Assembly (NCBI RefSeq): GCF_052030545.1
Contig: NZ_JBPDIH010000004.1
Coordinates: 517,715 to 581,714 of the forward strand
Direction of reading: 5' to 3'
Source: CANMXU01 sp052030545
GTDB lineage: Bacteria > Pseudomonadota > Gammaproteobacteria > Enterobacterales > Alteromonadaceae
DNA: 64,000 bases
Part shown: in pieces, positions 1-8,494 of the stretch
Layout of the letters: every line of letters begins with the position of its first letter
How positions within the stretch are numbered: the first letter of the stretch is position 1
The notes under the pieces: model-generated
What the model was told of the DNA's origin: nothing
What the model saw: only the letters and a program-made list of their open reading frames with translations
Database searches by the model: none
Translations under genes and position numbers: made by a program

Positions 1-153
1 CGTGTAGGATTTTACGAGCGTAACCTCATACAAGACGCGCTCGTTAGCTGTAACGGTTCGATAAAAGATACCATGGAAGTTTTATCGCTACCGCGAAAAA
101 CCTTGTACGACAAAATGAAAAAGTACGACTTACAACGCAAAGAATATGAATAA
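1..153 (+). CDS. Sigma-54-dependent response regulator, C-terminal end (DctD/AtoC type, partial)
   Basis: The window opens inside a gene; the last 50 codons read in frame 1 to a TAA at 151-153. The visible part is a Fis-type helix-turn-helix with the segment LPRKTLYDKMKKYDL, which is the DNA-recognition end typical of DctD-like NtrC-family regulators (receiver, AAA+ sigma-54 activation, Fis HTH). Only the HTH is seen; the receiver and ATPase domains are assumed from the family and lie upstream. Such regulators commonly control C4-dicarboxylate or related carboxylate transport, which fits the SLC13-type permease that follows, but no clear -24/-12 promoter was found in the gap. Confidence 0.8.
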   Translation, partial: RVGFYERNLIQDALVSCNGSIKDTMEVLSLPRKTLYDKMKKYDLQRKEYE

Positions 154-194
154 GTTGGTTATTTTATTTATCAAAATCAATATAAAAGCTAGAT

Positions 195-272
195 GGGGTC
201 AGTGACAGACTTAACAATGAAACCGCGGTCATGCTACCTTAGTTGAAATTTTAAATTAATGTCACTGACCCC
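195..272. repeat. 78-bp palindromic-ended repeat, copy 1 (REPIN/MITE-like)
   Basis: Begins GGGGTCAGTGACA and ends TGTCACTGACCCC, a perfect 13-bp terminal inverted repeat. It is the most diverged of three copies in the first 3.5 kb (others at 2366-2443 and 3386-3463), all exactly 78 bp. The left flank AGCTAGAT resembles AGCTAAAT beside the other two. This layout is like non-autonomous REPINs mobilised by RAYT (Y1) transposases, but no RAYT gene lies in the window, so the class is inferred. Confidence 0.8.
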
Positions 273-390
273 TTTAACTTTTAAAATGTGACTCTTTTTA
301 TCAACTTAAAAAGTTTGATATATACTTAAAGCCAAACACTTTTTAACGAATAGTTTTCGCGCTCTAGTGAATAAAATATAAAGGTGCCAT

Positions 391-2223
391 TTGCTTAATA
401 TTCCTGATTTACCTAATCATCATGCGTTAGCAGTTTTATTACTTACAGTTGTTGCCCTTTATTTGTTTCGTAAGGAAGATATTCCTCTTGAAACATCATC
501 GCTCGCCATTATTGGCTTGTTGTGTTTATTGTTTTCACTATTTCCTTTTTCTTACCAAGGCGAACATTTTGAGCCAAGTTCGTTATTTTTAGGCTTTGGT
601 CATGAAGCACTCATAACGGTTTGTGCACTGATGATCATCGGTCATGGCATAGTGCGCACTGGCGCGTTAGAGCCCATTGGTCGGCACTTAGCAAAACTCT
701 GGAAAATTAGCCCATCGCTTTCACTATTAATTACCTTAGTTTTAGCGGGTACCTTAAGCGCATTCGTTAACAATACCCCGATTGTCGTACTGCTGTTACC
801 TATATTAATTAGTGTTTCTTTGAAAAATAATACCGAGTCGTCGCCGATTTTATTACCAATGGGGCTGGCGACATTAGTTGGCGGCATGACAACAACCATT
901 GGCACTTCAACCAATTTACTGGTAGTGAGCATTGCCAAAAACATGGGCGCGGTTCATTTTGGTTTATTTGACTTTGCCCCTATTGCCCTCGTTGCCTGTG
1001 TAGTGGCGACTTTTTATTTATGGTTAATCGCCCCTAAAATTTTACCTAAACGCCAAGCCTCATTACCTGATACTTCACCACGCTTATTTAGTGCCTACTT
1101 AAATGTTAACGAAGACAGCATCGCAAGCGGTAAAACTATTGCCGAAGTGATTGCGCTAACCGATGGTCAATTAAAAATTGAAGGGGTACAACGTAGCGAA
1201 GAAAAACGCTCTGTAATGTTATTACCTGATGCTATTTTATTACCGGGCGATCGCTTAAAAGTGCACGACTACCCTGATCGCTTAAAAGAATATGAAACCA
1301 TACTTGGCACCACCTTGTTTTCTGGTTTACATAAAGTTGATGACGATCACCCATTAAAAGCAGACAAACAAACCTTGGCTGAAATTGTTATAATTGCAGG
1401 TTCAGGAGTAGACGGCAGAACCCTACAACAAGCTAATTTTATTAGAAAACATGCCGTTTCAGTTATTGCCTTGCACCGTGCAGGCAAAGCCATGGAGATA
1501 GGTAAAAACAGTATTGGCAATATCACTTTGCGCATCGGCGATATCTTGTTAGTGCAAACAGAGCCGGAACAACTCGCTCAATTAAAACAAAAACAAGGGC
1601 TATTGATCATTGATGGCGCAGAGCCATTACCGCAAACCAAAAAAGCGCCTATCGCATTAACCACACTATTAGCCGTAATTGCTAGCTCAGCACTCGGTAT
1701 TTTGCCCATTGAAGTTAGCGCAGTTTGTGGGGTATTAGTTTTATTAGTGACCCAATGTTTACACTGGGACGAAGTGTCAAAAGCGCTCAGTACACAAGTG
1801 ATATTAATTGTTGCTGCCTCACTTGCTTTAGGCGCTGCGTTAATGAAAACAGGCGGCGCAGAATATATCGCGCAAGTATTTGTTGCGCTTTCTCACAGTC
1901 TACCGCCAGGTGGGGTTTTAGCGGCATTAATGCTATTGCTAGCAATACTCACCAATATCGTTTCCAACAATGCAGCAGCCGTTATAGGCACCCCCATTGC
2001 AATATCAGTAGCAAGCCAGCTTAACTTACCAGCAGAGCCTTTTATTTTAGCGGTGCTGTTTGGCGCAAACTTAAGTTACGCAACACCTATGGCCTATAAA
2101 ACAAATTTACTGGTGATGAATGCCGGCGGTTATCAGTTTTCTGACTTTATGCGTATTGGCATCCCATTAATTTTATTAATGTGGGTAACCTTGTCGGCAT
2201 TATTAACTTGGATGTACTTATAG
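391..2223 (+). CDS. SLC13/DASS-type permease with two internal RCK_C (TrkA-C) domains
   Basis: 610-residue inner-membrane transporter. Two hydrophobic halves (about residues 10-215 and 410-610) flank a soluble part (about 220-400) that looks like two TrkA-C/RCK_C regulatory domains. Each half carries a family-type Asn-rich motif: VNNTP near residue 126 and GTSTNLLV near 171 in the first, SNNAAAVIGTP near 525 in the second. This architecture is shared by the SLC13 permeases that move sulfate, di- or tricarboxylates with Na+ or H+; the substrate cannot be read from sequence. The start is TTG at 391, preceded by AAGGTG at 381-386 with good spacing. A DctD-like regulator gene ends 237 bp upstream, suggesting but not proving carboxylate transport. 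Confidence 0.85.
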   Translation: MLNIPDLPNHHALAVLLLTVVALYLFRKEDIPLETSSLAIIGLLCLLFSLFPFSYQGEHFEPSSLFLGFGHEALITVCALMIIGHGIVRTGALEPIGRHLAKLWKISPSLSLLITLVLAGTLSAFVNNTPIVVLLLPILISVSLKNNTESSPILLPMGLATLVGGMTTTIGTSTNLLVVSIAKNMGAVHFGLFDFAPIALVACVVATFYLWLIAPKILPKRQASLPDTSPRLFSAYLNVNEDSIASGKTIAEVIALTDGQLKIEGVQRSEEKRSVMLLPDAILLPGDRLKVHDYPDRLKEYETILGTTLFSGLHKVDDDHPLKADKQTLAEIVIIAGSGVDGRTLQQANFIRKHAVSVIALHRAGKAMEIGKNSIGNITLRIGDILLVQTEPEQLAQLKQKQGLLIIDGAEPLPQTKKAPIALTTLLAVIASSALGILPIEVSAVCGVLVLLVTQCLHWDEVSKALSTQVILIVAASLALGAALMKTGGAEYIAQVFVALSHSLPPGGVLAALMLLLAILTNIVSNNAAAVIGTPIAISVASQLNLPAEPFILAVLFGANLSYATPMAYKTNLLVMNAGGYQFSDFMRIGIPLILLMWVTLSALLTWMYL

Positions 2224-2365
2224 ACTTTAATTAGACTTTAATAATAAATGAATGCCAATTTATTTACGGCAATATTCACACATTACAAACAAGCGATAAT
2301 GCCATGCACTATCGGTTGCAGGGTGCCTAGGTTTACCATCATGCCATTTACTGGCGTAGCTAAAT

Positions 2366-2443
2366 GGGGTCAGTGACATACTTAACAATTAAACCGCGAC
2401 CATACTACATTAGTTGAAATTTTAAATTAATGTCACTGACCCC
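2366..2443. repeat. 78-bp palindromic-ended repeat, copy 2
   Basis: Same 13-bp perfect ends (GGGGTCAGTGACA / TGTCACTGACCCC) as copy 1. It differs from copy 3 at about two internal positions, so these two are recent relatives. It sits just past the 3' end of the Imm49-like gene, which lies between copies 2 and 3. Confidence 0.85.
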
Positions 2444-2453
2444 CTTTTAACTC

Positions 2454-3314
2454 CTAGTGCTCAAAGTCACCATAAATTAACCACTCTGGTAGATAAGGAC
2501 TAGCAAAAGGTAATTTAAAGCCACACTGGTCATAAGCCATGGCTGCAGCGGCACAAATATGCATTGGCAACCAGCCTTCGGCAATGCTTTTTCGACTATC
2601 AATACTAAAGTGGTTCTTATTGGCTATAAGGGCTTTCTCAATACCTTGATGATATCGATTTTCATCACGTGCTAGCACAGTAATAATCAATTCAATAAAA
2701 GGCAACCTAATGTTGTAAATAAATGATTGTCTACGCTCAGGCATATATTCAGGCGCAGAGAGTTTCGCAATTTCTTGTACTAAGACTTGTAAGTCAGCAT
2801 TTGGGGCAAACAAACCCTGTAAAAACTTACAATAGGGATAATCAATCGGCAAGTCTTCCACTTTCGGGTTGATATAATTTTCCGGCTGAAATCGGCACAA
2901 GGTACCAATTAAGGCTTCGTTATCACGCAAGACCAGCGCCAAGCAAAACGCTTTATGCCAGTTACTTACCGCCATATAATCTAGCATTTTTTTCCCCGTT
3001 GCTGCTATTTTATGCCCATCAAGCTCAAGTACTAAATCAACATTAGGGTTTAATAGCAAACGAAAATGCGCTTGGCAAAACTGATGCGCTAGCTTTAAGT
3101 AACTCGCAATTGTTTCTTTCGGTTGCTCAGCAATATGTGCGGCAATAAATGCTTCAACAAACTTATTGCTATCACTATAACTTCTTTCATTAGCACCATA
3201 TCCTTCGCTGTATTGACTAGGAAATATTTTTTTCCATAAATGCTGATAAAAAACCTCTTTATCATCAAAGACATGCCGTTTATATTTATAAGGATAATGG
3301 TGCTGCTGATTCAT
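2454..3314 (-). CDS. Imm49-like immunity family protein (orphan)
   Basis: 286-residue soluble, probably all-helical protein without signal peptide or membrane segment. The C-terminal part (AAAAMAYDQCG followed by a SPYLPEWL segment) and the overall helical layout resemble the Imm49 family, immunity proteins of polymorphic toxin systems. I assign this by recalled motif only; an Imm49 HMM match would confirm it. No toxin or secretion gene is adjacent: neighbours are an SLC13 permease and lysS. Copies of the 78-bp repeat lie on both sides (2366-2443 and 3386-3463), suggesting an acquired gene. The ATG is followed by a His-rich start (QQHHYPYKYKRH). Confidence 0.55.
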   Translation of the reverse strand: MNQQHHYPYKYKRHVFDDKEVFYQHLWKKIFPSQYSEGYGANERSYSDSNKFVEAFIAAHIAEQPKETIASYLKLAHQFCQAHFRLLLNPNVDLVLELDGHKIAATGKKMLDYMAVSNWHKAFCLALVLRDNEALIGTLCRFQPENYINPKVEDLPIDYPYCKFLQGLFAPNADLQVLVQEIAKLSAPEYMPERRQSFIYNIRLPFIELIITVLARDENRYHQGIEKALIANKNHFSIDSRKSIAEGWLPMHICAAAAMAYDQCGFKLPFASPYLPEWLIYGDFEH

Positions 3315-3385
3315 GCTGTTAACCTATGGTGAAGTGATAATAGTTTGATCATATTGAGTAATTTCAAGGTGATCATTAGCTAAAT

Positions 3386-3463
3386 GGGGTCAGTGACATA
3401 CTTAACAATTAAACGGCGACCATACTACCTTAGTTGAAATTTTAAATTAATGTCACTGACCCC
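3386..3463. repeat. 78-bp palindromic-ended repeat, copy 3
   Basis: Third copy with identical 13-bp inverted ends; left flank TTAGCTAAAT matches the flank of copy 2 (GTAGCTAAAT), so the mobile unit may extend about 8 bp to the left. It lies upstream of the Imm49-like gene and beyond the lysS terminator. Confidence 0.85.
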
Positions 3464-3516
3464 TTTTAAATCCTTATGCAAATTGGTATTAAACGTACTT
3501 ATTAACCGCTAAGATC

Positions 3517-3544
3517 AAAAAAGCGCTCAATTGAGCGCTTTTTA
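3517..3544. terminator. Palindromic terminator of lysS, probably bidirectional
   Basis: AAGCGCTCAATTGAGCGCTT (3521-3540) is a perfect palindrome flanked by A-runs on the left and T-runs on the right. On the minus strand it gives a GC-rich stem followed by a U-tract about 80 bp after the lysS stop; the same structure works on the plus strand. Confidence 0.75.
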
Positions 3545-3546
3545 AA

Positions 3547-3616
3547 ATTACTTTTAGCTTTTTACTTTCAGCTTCAAGCTATCAACTTTCAACTTGCAGC
3601 TAGTAATTTTCAGCTA
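3547..3616. repeat. Degenerate short tandem repeats (CTTKCAGCTT-like) after lysS
   Basis: A stretch of imperfect 10-14 bp units of the kind TTTCAGCTTCAAGCTATCAA and CAACTTGCAGCTAGTAA. It sits between the terminator and the lysS stop codon. The same sequence style recurs at 8336-8490, past the recJ stop. Confidence 0.6.
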
Positions 3617-3619
3617 TGA

Positions 3620-5182
3620 TTATTCCGCTAATGGACGCATGTGCGGGAATAAAATCACGTCTTTAATGGTTGGTGAGTCAGTAAATAACATTACTAAACG
3701 GTCGATACCGATACCTTCACCCGCTGTTGGTGGTAAGCCGTATTCAAGTGCTTGAATGTAGTCAGCGTCAAAGTGCATGGCTTCATCGTCACCAGCGTCT
3801 TTTCCTTCAACTTGGTTTTGGAAACGTGCTGCTTGGTCTTCTGCATCATTAAGCTCAGAGAAACCGTTCGCTAATTCACGACCACCAACAAAAAATTCAA
3901 AACGGTCAGTAATGAATGGGTTTTCATCGTTACGACGTGCTAGTGGTGAAACTTCCCATGGGTATTCCGTGATGAACGTTGGTTGGTCTAATAAATGCTC
4001 AGCCACTTCTTCGAAGATTTCACAAATGTATTTACCCGGACCCCATACTTTCGATGCATCGGTTTCTTTAACGCCAACGGCTTTTGCCATCGCTTTTAAT
4101 GCGTCGAAGTTTTCTTCTGGGTTACGCAGTACATTTTCGTCTATCACTTCACCATGAGTAGGCTTGCCGTATTTTAAAATCGCGTCAACCATAGATAAGC
4201 GTGCAAACGGCTGACCAAAGTCATAGAACTTTTCTTCAACCACTTCGCCGTCAGCATTTTTCACGGTATTGCGAATAACGCTTGTGCCCATTACGTCTTC
4301 CGCTAACGTACGTAACATGTCTTCAGTTAGGTTCATTAGGTCGTTGTAATCAGCGTACGCTTGGTAGAATTCGATCATGGTGAATTCTGGGTTATGGCGC
4401 GTAGATAAACCTTCATTACGGAAGTTACGGTTGATCTCAAATACTTTTTCGAAACCACCAACCACTAAACGCTTAAGGTAAAGCTCTGGCGCAATACGCA
4501 TAAACATTTGAATGTCTAAAGCATTGTGGAAAGTTTCAAACGGTTTAGCCGTTGCGCCACCAGGAATGGTTTGTAGCATTGGCGTTTCAACTTCCATAAA
4601 GTCACGTTCAGTTAAGAACTTGCGAATGCCGTCGACAATTTTTGAACGGATTTTAAAGGTATTACGGGTATCTTCATTGATGATCAAATCAACATAACGC
4701 TGACGATACTTAGTTTCAACGTCAGATAAGCCGTGGAATTTTTCTGGTAACGGACGAAGCGACTTAGTTAATAAGCTGTATTCTTCCATGTTCACGTAAA
4801 GATCGCCTTTACCTGACTTATGCAAGACACCTTTAACACCCACGATATCGCCAATGTCTAAGGTTCCCCAGCGGGCTTTAATGTCTTTTTGTACGGTTTT
4901 TTCAGCATATGATTGAATGCGGCCAGACATGTCTTGTAGTACTAAAAATGGACCACGTTTTGCCATTACACGACCAGCAACCGCATAAGTTACTTGAAGC
5001 TCTTCAAGTTCTTCTTTGGTTTTTTCACCGTGTTCAGCTTGAATATCAGCGGCGTAATGTTCGCGGTTAAAATCGTTTGGGTGGCCATTTGCCGGACAAT
5101 TTTCACGAATTTGGGCTAATTTGCCACGACGCTCGGCAATAAGTTTGTTTTCTTCTTGCGCTACTTTTGCTTGGTCTGTCAT
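3620..5182 (-). CDS. lysS: Lysine--tRNA ligase, class II
   Basis: 520 residues (E. coli LysS is 505). Charges tRNA-Lys with lysine in the cytoplasm. An N-terminal OB-fold anticodon-binding domain (about residues 60-175) precedes the class II catalytic core. Motif 2 is visible as FRNEGLSTRHNPEFT and motif 3 as GEGIGIDRLVML near the C-terminus. It follows prfB in the same direction after about 190 bp, the same prfB-lysS order as in E. coli, so co-transcription is likely. The N-terminus (MTDQAKVAQEENKL) is an ordinary ATG start. The palindromic terminator at 3517-3544 lies just downstream. Confidence 0.97.
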   Translation of the reverse strand: MTDQAKVAQEENKLIAERRGKLAQIRENCPANGHPNDFNREHYAADIQAEHGEKTKEELEELQVTYAVAGRVMAKRGPFLVLQDMSGRIQSYAEKTVQKDIKARWGTLDIGDIVGVKGVLHKSGKGDLYVNMEEYSLLTKSLRPLPEKFHGLSDVETKYRQRYVDLIINEDTRNTFKIRSKIVDGIRKFLTERDFMEVETPMLQTIPGGATAKPFETFHNALDIQMFMRIAPELYLKRLVVGGFEKVFEINRNFRNEGLSTRHNPEFTMIEFYQAYADYNDLMNLTEDMLRTLAEDVMGTSVIRNTVKNADGEVVEEKFYDFGQPFARLSMVDAILKYGKPTHGEVIDENVLRNPEENFDALKAMAKAVGVKETDASKVWGPGKYICEIFEEVAEHLLDQPTFITEYPWEVSPLARRNDENPFITDRFEFFVGGRELANGFSELNDAEDQAARFQNQVEGKDAGDDEAMHFDADYIQALEYGLPPTAGEGIGIDRLVMLFTDSPTIKDVILFPHMRPLAE

Positions 5183-5370
5183 TTTAATGTCTCAATTTTA
5201 GCTGTTTATTTACCCCAGTTTTCACTGAGATATAAATTAAAATAAATATTTCATAAATTGAATTAACGCTAAGTGATTAACATTAATTCAAGGAGAATAC
5301 GCGCAGCATAAATTTTTATGTGAGCATATTCGACGCAGAAGTTATGTTTAATAACAACGCGTTAATAAAT

Positions 5371-6469
5371 TTATAAACCTGATTTTAGTGATGCTTCAAT
5401 AAATCTATCTAAATCACCGTCAAGTACCGCTTGCGTATTACGGTTTTCAACGCCGGTTCTTAAATCTTTAATGCGGCTGTCGTCTAATACGTAAGAACGA
5501 ATTTGACTACCCCAACCGATGTCAGACTTACCTTCTTCTAAGGCTTGTTTGTCTGCATTTTGTTTTTGCATTTCCATTTCATACAATTTAGCTTTTAAAA
5601 GCTTCATCGCGGTGGCACGGTTTTTATGCTGCGAGCGATCTGCCTGACACGCCACTACCGCACCGGTTGGTTCGTGAGTAATACGAATCGCCGAGTCTGT
5701 TTTGTTAACGTGCTGACCACCTGCCCCTGATGCGCGGAAAGTATCAATGCGCAAATCAGCCGGGTTAATGTCAATATCAATATTGTCGTCGATTTCAGGG
5801 TAGATAAACGCTGAAGCAAACGAGGTATGACGACGACCACTTGAGTCAAATGGCGATTTTCGTACTAAGCGATGCACACCAGTTTCAGTACGTAACCAAC
5901 CATAAGCGTAATCACCAGTATATTTAATGGTGCAACCTTTAATGCCGGCAACATCGCCCGGGGTTACTTCAATCGCTTCGGTTTTATAACCGTGCGCTTC
6001 ACCCCAACGTAAATACATACGCATTAACATTTCAGCCCAATCTTGCGCTTCGGTGCCACCAGAGCCTGACTGAATATCTAAGTAACAATCGTTGCTGTCT
6101 TGCTCGCCCGAGAACATGCGGCGAAATTCCAGTTTTTGTAAACTTTCATCTAAGTCGTTCGCTTCGGCTTCTGCATCTGCAAAGGTTTCTTGGTCTTCTT
6201 CTTCAACAGCAAGCTCTACTAATCCTTCAACATCATCACAACCTGACTCTAAGGTTTCGATGGTTTTCACCACTTCTTCTAATGAGGCACGTTCACGCCC
6301 TAATGCTTGAGCTCGTTCTGGTTCATTCCAAATTTCAGGCGCTTCTAATTCGCGCGTAACTTCAACTAAACGCTCGGCTTTAAGATCGTAGTCAAAGGTA
6401 CCCCCTAAGCATTTGGGTACGCTCACGAACTTCTTTTAATTTATTTAAAACTGGATTAACTTCAAACAT
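5371..6469 (-). CDS. prfB: Peptide chain release factor 2, with programmed +1 frameshift
   Basis: RF2 recognises UGA and UAA stops. The gene is split over two frames: it starts at ATG 6469, reads 25 codons to an in-frame UGA (complement of 6392-6394), then shifts +1 at CTTTGAC and continues to 5371. The Shine-Dalgarno-like AGGGGG (complement of 6401-6406) sits three bases before CTT, exactly the classical autoregulatory RF2 frameshift signal. The shifted product is 365 residues, equal to E. coli RF2. The stop-recognition tripeptide SPF (KSPFDSSGRRHT) and the peptidyl-hydrolysis motif GAGGQHVNKTDS are intact. An open-reading-frame call alone would begin wrongly at 6426. lysS follows. Confidence 0.97.
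6391..6406 (-). promoter_or_regulatory. RF2 programmed frameshift site
   Basis: Minus strand reads AGGGGGTACCTTTGAC: an internal Shine-Dalgarno, a spacer, the slippery CTT and the UGA followed by C. When RF2 is scarce the ribosome pauses at UGA and slips +1, so RF2 limits its own synthesis. The match to the E. coli signal differs only in the spacer (TAC instead of TAT). Confidence 0.95.
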
Positions 6470-6601
6470 TATTTTAATAGGCTACTTAGCTTGATCAGAA
6501 GAAATAAAATAGTCGCGCATTGTAGCGTAATTTACGGGGTAAATAAACGACAGATTCGTTATGAAATATTTGCTTTTTGTTGATAAAAAATTAACAGAAA
6601 A

Positions 6602-7219
6602 TCATAAGCGTTTAGTAAGGCTAAATGCACCGCGAATTTGTCCGAGTTCATAACCTGTCGCTTTGTCGTTTGGGTAATACTTATTCAACACTTGTTTTAC
6701 TTCAGGTGTGATATTTTGACCATGACAATTTAAACACAAGCCTTGTACCCCTTGCGCTTTGATAAATTGATATTTACCTTCACTAAGCTTAGCATAAGCA
6801 ATTTTTGCCGCCGGCTCACCCGCTTGTTGGCGCTTGTTAAATTTTTCTAAAACACCTCGTTCGAATTCGTTAGGCTCTGCTGCACTTGCATTTCGCGCCT
6901 TTAAACTAATACGTTTTACTGACCAACCGGTTTGCATTGATAATTGTTGTGCTATTTTTGGCGCTTGCACCGAACATACTTGCACCGCATGTTCAAAACC
7001 ACCAGATTTTATCGCTTGTTTAAGCTGCGGTTTTAACTGACCGGCAAATTGTTTGACGATTGCTTTAGCTTCATTAGTCAGTGCTTTTTTCTCTAGTGCG
7101 ACTTTGCCCTGTGTCACTTTTTCCTGTATCGCGTTATCAGCAACTGTGTGTGCAACACTAATACTCGAAAACCCTAGCAATAAAAAACAAATGAAAACCA
7201 GACTCATATTGATGAACAT
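6602..7219 (-). CDS. DUF3365 (Tll0287-like) periplasmic protein with one c-type haem motif
   Basis: 205 residues. An N-terminal hydrophobic segment (about residues 5-22) ending SVAHT looks like a signal peptide. The body carries the DUF3365-type pattern: a Cys in AVQVCSVQAP near residue 80 and a haem-binding CLNCHG near residue 165, with PNDKATGYELGQIRGAFSL at the C-terminus. DUF3365 domains are periplasmic haem or redox sensor modules; here the domain is free-standing, so it may be a small cytochrome or a stand-alone sensor. It lies between prfB and a divergent periplasmic binding protein, interrupting the recJ-prfB order seen in E. coli. Confidence 0.75.
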   Translation of the reverse strand: MFINMSLVFICFLLLGFSSISVAHTVADNAIQEKVTQGKVALEKKALTNEAKAIVKQFAGQLKPQLKQAIKSGGFEHAVQVCSVQAPKIAQQLSMQTGWSVKRISLKARNASAAEPNEFERGVLEKFNKRQQAGEPAAKIAYAKLSEGKYQFIKAQGVQGLCLNCHGQNITPEVKQVLNKYYPNDKATGYELGQIRGAFSLTKRL

Positions 7220-7442
7220 AGTTACTCCCCTAAATACAATATATGTAATTTATTACGGTAAGTTTAGGCAAACTTTTAGCGCAAATTAAGCCCTAATGTG
7301 CACAAAAACTGTTCTAGAACAAAGTTTACATGATTTACATTAGGTTTTGCTAATATATTCATTTTTGCGACGAACGGCATATTCGCTATTTGTTTGCTAC
7401 TCTTTAATAGATGTGATTTATCGGCTTATAACAAGGATAATA

Positions 7443-8327
7443 ATGACTAAGCGCTTCACCGTTAGATTTGCCATTGTTGCAGTTTTTTTAATGCTGTTTA
7501 ACACGACCTATGCCTTGGCCATTGATATTGTTCGTGTTAATAAAGGTAAATCGCGCAGCAGTATTCAAACGCAATATAAAATGGAAATACTCCATAGCGC
7601 ACTGCGGTTAACCGAAGCGACATATGGCGCTTACGACATAGTGACACAAGGGCCTGCCACCTCAATAGACCGCGCTATTTTAGAAGTCAATTCAGGTCAA
7701 ACCATTAATACCTTTTTTGCGATAACAACAAATAAGTGGGAACACTACACCACGGCTATTCGCATTCCTATACGCCGTGGAATTCTTAATTATCGACTAC
7801 TTTTTACCACCGAAGAAAAGCTGAAGCACTTTGAAAACATTAAAACTTTAGATCAGCTAAAACAACTTAAAATTGGTTTACGCTCTGGTTGGGCAACTAC
7901 CCATTTACTGAAAGAACAAGGCTTTAAAGTAGTTGAAGCAAATACTTACGACGGGCTGTTTTATATGTTATCTAGCGGCCGAGTTGATTATATTCCACGC
8001 GGTATCAATGAGATTTATACTGAGCTAGCAAGGCATCAATCTGAGCTCACCAACTTGGTAATTGAGCCCACTATCGCCTTACATATTCCTGCGCCATTTT
8101 ATATTTTTGTATCACCCAATGAAAAACGGCTTGCGCAGCGACTAACCACTGGGCTAGAAATGATGGTAAATAATCAGCAATTACAACAAATTTTTAACCG
8201 CTATTACGCAAAACATGTTGCTAATGCCAAATTAAATACACGCCAATTATTTAACATCAACAACCCTAACCTACCCACTAAAACGCCATTAAAAAGAAAA
8301 GAGCTCTGGTTTGAGTATGATAATTAG
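7443..8327 (+). CDS. Periplasmic solute-binding family 3-like protein
   Basis: 294 residues from the ATG at 7443, which has AAGGA at 7433-7437; an in-frame extension to 7347 encodes an unlikely double-hydrophobic leader and is rejected. A signal peptide (FAIVAVFLMLFNTTYALA) is followed by a bilobal binding-protein fold with phrases typical of the family: LDQLKQLKIGLRSGW (hinge region) and a C-terminal MMVNNQQLQQIFNRYY. No transporter permease is adjacent, so it may be a stand-alone periplasmic sensor or scavenger. It is divergent from the DUF3365 gene, with about 220 bp between them. Confidence 0.75.
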   Translation: MTKRFTVRFAIVAVFLMLFNTTYALAIDIVRVNKGKSRSSIQTQYKMEILHSALRLTEATYGAYDIVTQGPATSIDRAILEVNSGQTINTFFAITTNKWEHYTTAIRIPIRRGILNYRLLFTTEEKLKHFENIKTLDQLKQLKIGLRSGWATTHLLKEQGFKVVEANTYDGLFYMLSSGRVDYIPRGINEIYTELARHQSELTNLVIEPTIALHIPAPFYIFVSPNEKRLAQRLTTGLEMMVNNQQLQQIFNRYYAKHVANAKLNTRQLFNINNPNLPTKTPLKRKELWFEYDN

Positions 8328-8335
8328 TTAGCTTC

Positions 8336-8490
8336 TAATTTCTAATTTCCAACTTGCCGCTTAAAACTTGCAGTTTATTCTTATCCCTTGCTGCTTGTAA
8401 CTTTCAACTTGTAACTTATGGCTTTTAACTTGCCGCTTTTAACTTGCAGCTTTTAACTTAGAACTTGCATCTTGTAGCTTATAACTTGCA
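8336..8490. repeat. Array of degenerate 12-14 bp repeats after recJ
   Basis: About ten imperfect units resembling AACTTGCAGCTTTTAACTT fill almost all of the space between the binding-protein gene and the recJ stop. Units differ by single bases (CCGC, CAGC, CATC, TAGC before TT). No spacers of constant length are present, so it is not CRISPR. A shorter stretch of the same kind lies after lysS (3547-3616). Confidence 0.75.
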
Positions 8491-8494
8491 ACGG

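Noticed and set aside
3777..4157. 126-codon plus-strand frame inside lysS
   Set aside because: Ser-rich antisense shadow of the conserved lysyl-tRNA synthetase gene.
5371..6426. prfB gene model starting at 6426
   Set aside because: The true start is at 6469 in another frame; the in-frame UGA and slippery CTTTGAC show programmed frameshifting.
8336..8490. Possible CRISPR array
   Set aside because: Units are degenerate, without constant-length unique spacers, and no cas genes are present.
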